The notes under the pieces are model-generated. The model had not been told where the DNA came from and ran no database searches. It saw nothing but the letters and a program-made list of their open reading frames with translations. Shown piece by piece: positions 58,504-64,000 of a stretch of DNA of 64,000 bases. The number at the start of each line of letters is the position of its first letter. Within the stretch, counting starts at the first letter, position 1. Location of the stretch: NCBI GenBank assembly GCA_015183035.1, contig JACZZP010000008.1, forward strand, positions 930,001 through 994,000. The letters are read 5' to 3'. The stretch is from Meloidogyne chitwoodi. Lineage: Eukaryota > Nematoda > Chromadorea > Rhabditida > Meloidogynidae. The position numbers and the translations under genes were made by a program.

Positions 58504-60488
58504 TTAAATATCATCTTTACCAGGTAAAATAAAATTTTTAGAAAATTCAATAACTTCTTTTCCCAAAATATCAATTTCATTTTTAAATTTATTATCATTT
58601 TCAACAATTTGTTTAAATTCCTTTAAAGTCTTCACTTTGACAAAAAGTTCTTCATTTTTTTGATAAATTTCAATTGCTTAAAAATATATTTAAATAAAAA
58701 AAATATTTTTTTAATTATTAAAAACCTTTATGAATAAATTCAGCAATTTTTTCAAAGTCAGCCTCTTTTAACCCTCGAGAAGTCATTGCTGGAGTTCCAA
58801 GACGAATTCCACCGGGTCTTAGAGCACTTTTATCTCCTTAAAAATGAGATAATTATTTTGGAAAATAATAATTAATATTTTAAGTAAAACCTGGACATGT
58901 ATTTTTATTAGTTACAATATTCACTAAATCAAGAATATGTTCAATTCTAGCAGCATCCAAATGTTTAGGACGTAGATCCAAAAGACAAAGATGAGTTTCT
59001 GTTCCTCCTAAACGAAAAAAAATATAAAAAAAATAAAATTTAAATTCCAAACCAGTAACTAAAGTATATCCTTTCTTTTTAAGTGAATTTGCCAAAGTTT
59101 TTGCATTTTTTAATATTTGATGTGAATATTCAATAAATTCATTTGTTAGACATTGTTTTAATGCTACAGCAATAGCTATATAAATATTTAAAATAAAAAA
59201 ATATATATTGAAAAATATTTTTATTAACCAGCAATAGAATGATTGTGTGGACCTCCTTGAAGTCCTGGAAAGACGGCAGAATTTATTTTTGATTCAAAAT
59301 CGTAATAAGTCTTTTCTCCTTTGTTATTAATTGATTTAACTCCTAAAAATAATTTTAAAATTGTTTTTTTAAAACCTTTTCTGAAAAATATAAGAGCTCC
59401 ACGAGGTCCCCTCAATCTAAATATTTATTTTGTAATTTCTAAAAAAAATAAAAAACGTTTTGTGTGTCGTTGTAGTAATAATATCAGCATAATCAAAAGG
59501 CGAAGGAATAGCACCACCAGCTACCAAACCAGCAATATGTGCCATATCAGCCATTAAATAAGAACCACATTTATCAGCAATAAAACGAAAACGTTTATAG
59601 TCAAGTAATTGAGCATAACAACTTATACCTTAAAAATTTTTTTTTTTGAAAATTAAACAAAAATAATAAAAGATAACCAGCAATAATCAATTTTGGTCTA
59701 AACAAAAGAGCATTTTGTTCCAATAAATCATAATCTATTAGTCCAGTCTCTGGATTAACTCTATAAGGCATTGATTCAAAAAATAGAGATGTTGCAGAAA
59801 CCTTTTTTGTTGGAGAAAAAAATCTTAAAATTTTATTTTAAAACATTTAAAAATATTTGAAAAAATACCCATGTGTCAAATGTCCACCATCTGTTAATTC
59901 TAAACCCATTAATCGTCCATGAGGTTCAGCAATTGCTGTATAAACGGCAAAATTTGCTGGAGAACCAGAAAGTGCCTTAAATAAAAAATATTTATAATTT
60001 TTTTAAAGATTAATTAATATTTTTACTTGAACATTAACACCCCAATTTTCTGGATTTAATCCAAAAAGTTGTAAAGCCCTCTTTTGACAAATATTTTCAA
60101 CTTGATCAATATATTCATTTCCTCCATAATATCTGTAAAAATGAAAGTATGAAAATAAAATTTGATTCAAAATTAACAATAAGAATGTCATTTTACAAAA
60201 ATAATTTAATTTAAATCTTTACCTTACTCCAGGATATCCTTCTGAATATTTATTTGTCAATGAAGAGCCAACAGTTTCCCTAACAGAACGACTTGTAAAA
60301 TTTTCACTTGCAATCAAATGAATTCCAAATTTTTGTCTTTCCTTTTCTTTTTTAAGAAGATCATAAATCTCTGGATCAACCTTATCTACTGTGTCATTTA
60401 AAAGTGAATTTCCTTTATAGTCTTCGCGATCAACGGGAATAGAAGGGCTGAATCCATTTGAGACCAAAGAATTATTATTTGTAGACAT
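58504..60488 (-). CDS. mel-32: serine hydroxymethyltransferase
   Basis: The exons read SHMT in order: [120 protein letters not shown], the PLP-lysine region [20 protein letters not shown], and [20 protein letters not shown]. The last exons give [35 protein letters not shown] and [18 protein letters not shown], ending LPGKDDI. It converts serine and tetrahydrofolate to glycine and 5,10-methylene-THF; worms carry one gene, mel-32. The start [16 protein letters not shown] at 60488 follows a TTTAACAG acceptor, which suggests trans-splicing; this form has no mitochondrial leader. About 485 residues, normal. Its 3' end is duplicated beyond NUDT19. Confidence 0.96.
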
Positions 60489-61087
60489 TTTCCTGTTAAA
60501 CTTAAAATATTTATTTTTTCTAATAAATTTTTGTAATAAAATGTACACTCAACATTTTCTTTATTTTAATATACTCGCAATGTTGGCACCCTTCGGATGC
60601 CCTTCTTCGCCAGCAAAATAAAAAATAAACTTAAAATAATAAACCATAAAGTCATACATAATTCTCGTAGACGTACTATAAAAGCCCCATTCTCTCTTCC
60701 CCCTAATCAGTTTCTTATAAAAGGACAAACAAACTCTTCTCAATTATATAATTAGACTTAATATATTTTATTTACTAGTTTTGAAAAAGTGAGAAAATTG
60801 TGATCAGCAAGACTGTAAAATTCAATAAATAAATTGCGATGAAAGACTCGTTCTGTTACAAATACCCTTTTAAAGAAAGACATTTTAAATAATATAGGAG
60901 GAGAAAATATAAAATAAAATATATGAAGTTTTTTTACAATTCTTTTTAGTTGTTGTTTATCAATAAAAAGAGCAAGTTAACATTCATATCTACATAGAGT
61001 ATTTAAATTGATAATTTTTTGTAAAGATAAAAATATATTAATAATATAAAGACAACAAATATTTAACAAGAAAAAACTCAACTTTAT
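60489..61087. other. spacer between SHMT and NDUFAF5
   Basis: Holds the probable SHMT promoter or outron. A 60-codon minus-strand frame at 60561-60743 (ending HPKGANIASILK) has only a TTG for a start and a stop just before it. A mixed-composition patch at 60577-60616 (GTTGGCACCCTTCGGATGCC) is unexplained. Confidence 0.45.
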
Positions 61088-62420
61088 TCATTTTTCATTA
61101 GTTTTATTATCAGTTAGTCTTCCCGTCATTTCTTCAGTTTCGATAAATTTTGAGATATCTTTAAAAGATACATTTTGTGAGCCTCTTCTTGCTACTTTTG
61201 GCATATTTGATCCAGGCTTCCAACCAATAAAGTTAATCATTTGAAATGTGGCTGGATAACTTTTTTCTTCTGTACAAAACATTTGATTATATATTGCATC
61301 TGCTGCTATAAGAATATCTTTTCTCAGATTAGCTGACCGAATAAAAGTTGAATTTGATTCGCCCATAAATTGTAGATCATACAATAAAGCAAACATGTTT
61401 GGATAGTTTATCTTAATTTTTAATCAATTCGGTAATCTCGAACTACATTGAAAAAGACAATCCTTTTATCAACAATTATGAAAAAGGAAAATATCCAATA
61501 ATTTATAAATTCAAAAGAGACAAACCACAAGTTCGTCCACATCAATAGTAACCAAATTAAAGCCACTTTTATTCATCAAAGCTGCAATATCCTGTGCTTC
61601 AACAAAAGGAGAAATGTGTGCTCCAATTCCTCCCAATCTTTCCATTTCGGCTAATTGGAGGGAAACTCGCAATTCGTGAAGAGTTTCACCTGCTAATAAT
61701 CCTCCAATCATTACACCATCTGATTTGAGTGTTTGAAAACAGCGAAGGAACCATTTAGGCAAATCATTAATCCAATGAACAGAAAGTCCGCTTAAAATCA
61801 GATCGGCACACTCTTGGCGAAAAGGAATTAATTCCTCATCAGCAATGATGCGAAAAGTTGGAAACTGGAATTTTGAAATTAAATTAATTTTTTTTAAATT
61901 TATTTAAGGAAAAACCTCTTTTTGTTCCGCTGATTTACTCATTCTAACCATTTTCTCACTCATGTCAAATTGAATAAAACATCCAACATTTTCACGAATT
62001 AAATGCATCCCAATATGTCCTGCTCCACATCCAACATCGATACACACAGCATTTGACTTGAGTAGATCAAAAACTTTAATTAAAATTTAACGTGTTAATC
62101 AAAAGAATTTACGCAAGAAAAAACCTTTATCTGCTAAACGATAACCAAACTGAAATATTTAAAAATTAATTTTAAGAATATTAATTCTATAAAACCTCAT
62201 CTCTTAAAAATCTAGTTAATTCAAATTCATTTTGTGATACACTCCAATTTCTTTGTTTCCTTTTTGTTTCTCTGTCAAATACCTAAAAATAGGAAAAATA
62301 AAAATTAAATAATTATCATACTCTAATAGTACTATAAGAAGGAAGAACAACTTTATTTGTTGAAGTACTAGCACAACGCAAATAACAAATTAAACGAGAA
62401 GAGGAAGCCAAAAATGACAT
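61088..62420 (-). CDS. NDUFAF5: NDUFAF5-like methyltransferase, complex I assembly factor
   Basis: A mitochondrial-type leader (MSFLASSSRLICYLRCASTS) begins at 62420. IRVFDRETKRKQRNWSVSQN and FELTRFLRDE follow, as in NDUFAF5. The S-adenosylmethionine motif is AVCIDVGCGAGHIGMHLI; later blocks are LIPFRQECADLILSGLSVHW and INDLPKWFLRCFQTLKSDGV, then SLQLAEMERLGGIGAHISPF. The C-terminus (MFALLYDLQFMGESNS, ADAIYNQMFCTEEKSYPATF, QMINFIGWKPGSN) matches the family. NDUFAF5 hydroxylates an arginine of NDUFS7 during complex I assembly despite its methyltransferase-like fold. About 345 residues. A 40-50-base intron separates most exons. Assignment is firm. Confidence 0.93.
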
Positions 62421-62729
62421 CAATTTTTAAATAAAAGTTGTTAAAATAATGAATAAATATTTTAGAAGTATTAAATCATTTAAATTAAAAAAAATGAAAA
62501 AAACAATTTAATTATAATACAAATAAACACAAAAATTTAAATAAAAAATGGTTCCCATACAAGATTGAAACTATATAAATTGTCCAGAAGAGAATAAATA
62601 TGTAAAGACAAACAATCACCTTCCTTTGGTAATCAAAGAAACAATAAAAGTGATACTGAATTTTTATTATCACCAATGTGCTCTTTTTAATTAGTTTCAA
62701 TCCTGTAGGTTAACTCGAATATATGTAGT
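62421..62729. other. spacer between NDUFAF5 and ALG3
   Basis: AT-rich 309 bases holding the NDUFAF5 promoter and ALG3 3' flank. A 62-codon minus-strand frame (62512-62700) is hydrophobic and low complexity, not called. Confidence 0.4.
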
Positions 62730-64000
62730 TTAATTAATATTTTTTATTCTTTTCATTCGACAATTGAAAGCCAAAAATAAAATAATTGCATGAAGGCAGT
62801 GCAGCAAAAAAGAACTTGTAAATGTTGAAGGATATATATTCCAACAAACTTCAATCAAAAATAAAATTGGTACCCTAAACAAAAAAAATAAATTTTAAAA
62901 TATTTTTAAAAATAAAATACCTAAACAAAACAGATTTAAATGGAATAGTAATATTATTGTAAGAGTCATTGTCACCCTTGTATAAAATATGATCAAACCG
63001 GTAGACTGGTGAAAATAATAAATATGGAATAGAATGGTAATACCAACAATAAAATTGATAATGTAAAGAACGGGCAAAAGTTATTCCAATCAAATTAGCA
63101 GTAAATAGGGCAAATAATACATCTAAATAATTAATTAATTTTTAAAAATAATTAAAAATAAACCGTGTGTGTCAAGTCTTGTTCTAATTCCAAACCAAAG
63201 TCTTTTCAAAAGATTTATTAAACCACCTTGTTCACTGAAGAAATAAATTAATTAACATTTAAAAAATAAATACCTAAACCAAACTTTAAAAGCAAAAATA
63301 CTCAAAAATGTAAAATGAAAAAACAAAAGTAGAAAATGAAAACGTTTATCGAGAAAAACTTCTTCAGGTAAAATTTTCCAATTTACTGTCCATTTGTAAA
63401 GAAAAACCCGATTTAGTTCAAAGGCACGACTCAAATAAGCTAAAGGATAATTAAAAAAGAATTCCAAAGCAATAAGACACTTAAATAAAAAAAATTATTT
63501 ATTTATTTAATTGCTTTTAAACCTGAATAAATCCACAAACTAAGAGAAGAAAATAAGTATCAAAAAAACCATTACTGAGTAGTAAAATAAAGAAAAGAGC
63601 TGGGGCAAACAAAAGTATATTCATTTTTACACCAATTGCTACACTTAAATTTTTTTTGAATGTTTTTTATTTTTAAATAAAAAAATAAAACAAAAATAAT
63701 TTTCGGATAAAAAATATTTATTACTTAAAAATTTTAAAATATTTAATTAAATTTTAAAAAAATATTTTGCCTATAAAAAACACAGCCAAATATCCATTGT
63801 CTTGAAATAAATAAATTAACAGATAAATAAAATAAAAATATTGCAATAGGATCATTAAAAAGTCGAAGAATATAAATTGAATGAATTCTATAAGAACTAA
63901 AGCAAATCAAACAAAGCACAAAGGGAGGAATCTTTAAAAAAATAAATAAATTTTAAATTATAAATAAACACTTACTCTTCTACTTTTAAAATATAATCGA
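62730..64000 (-). CDS. ALG3: ALG3-like dolichyl-P-Man alpha-1,3-mannosyltransferase, partial at the right edge
   Basis: This is the C-terminal part; the start is outside the window. Visible exons give [99 protein letters not shown] and SIPYLLF, then [20 protein letters not shown], with the stop at 62730-62732 after RIKNIN. ALG3 adds the first lumenal mannose to Man5GlcNAc2-PP-dolichol in the ER membrane (GT58 family). Multiple hydrophobic helices are evident. The unique motif [12 protein letters not shown] is kept. Several introns are 35-60 bases. Confidence 0.94.

Noticed and set aside
60561..60743. Possible mitochondrial leader exon for SHMT on the minus strand (RRVCLSFYKKLIRGKREWGF)
   Set aside because: It can be spliced in frame to the SHMT start, but the frame begins with TTG directly after a stop codon and no ATG is available. 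No evidence for a real start.
1..64000. CRISPR arrays, bacterial operons, rRNA or phage genes
   Set aside because: None seen. The genome is eukaryotic, with spliced genes throughout. Tandem repeats present are minisatellites without spacers.

Overview
This window is nuclear DNA of a nematode. It is very AT-rich and packed with intron-containing genes on both strands. Most introns are only about 35-60 bases, and several gene starts lie right behind an acceptor-like tag, as expected for spliced-leader trans-splicing. The best homologues I recognise are metazoan, mostly with Caenorhabditis counterparts. Base composition and intron style resemble root-knot nematodes (Meloidogyne), but that genus is an inference. 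All coordinates for spliced genes span the introns. Layout, 1-26 kb: minus-strand genes for a coiled-coil protein, a TMBIM/Lifeguard membrane protein, a PLD3-like phospholipase D and an AT-hook nuclear protein; a TIR transposon of about 750 bp sits between the second and third. A plus-strand block follows: TMX1, HDAC11, TANGO2 (with a decayed tRNA in an intron) and two small orphan membrane proteins. Then come WDR20 (minus), an RG-rich protein and SUMO E1 subunit SAE1/AOS1 (plus), and a large foldback repeat. Layout, 26-45 kb: an iRhom pseudoprotease (minus) diverges from the E4 ubiquitin ligase UFD2/UBE4. Pyruvate dehydrogenase E1 alpha, a secreted cysteine-rich protein ending in a degenerate superoxide dismutase domain, a PPM1A-type phosphatase and an ABCD4-type transporter follow on the plus strand. 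Layout, 45-49.2 kb: a repeat-rich island with a PPM1D-like phosphatase pseudogene cut off by an inverted copy of its own first exon, a 59-bp minisatellite, and two TIR elements, one with a 9-bp target duplication. Layout, 49-64 kb: INCENP and JIP1 (plus), then NUDT19-like Nudix hydrolase, serine hydroxymethyltransferase, NDUFAF5 and ALG3 (minus; ALG3 runs off the right edge). The genes are mostly conserved housekeeping or signalling genes and do not form one pathway. Short same-strand gaps (HDAC11-TANGO2 139 bases, RG protein-SAE1 138-141, PPM1A-ABCD4 186) could mark operons. I did not find a clearly new multi-gene system. The most unusual items are the EB/thyroglobulin/TIL/pseudo-SOD protein, the self-truncated PPM1D locus, and the set of non-autonomous TIR elements.
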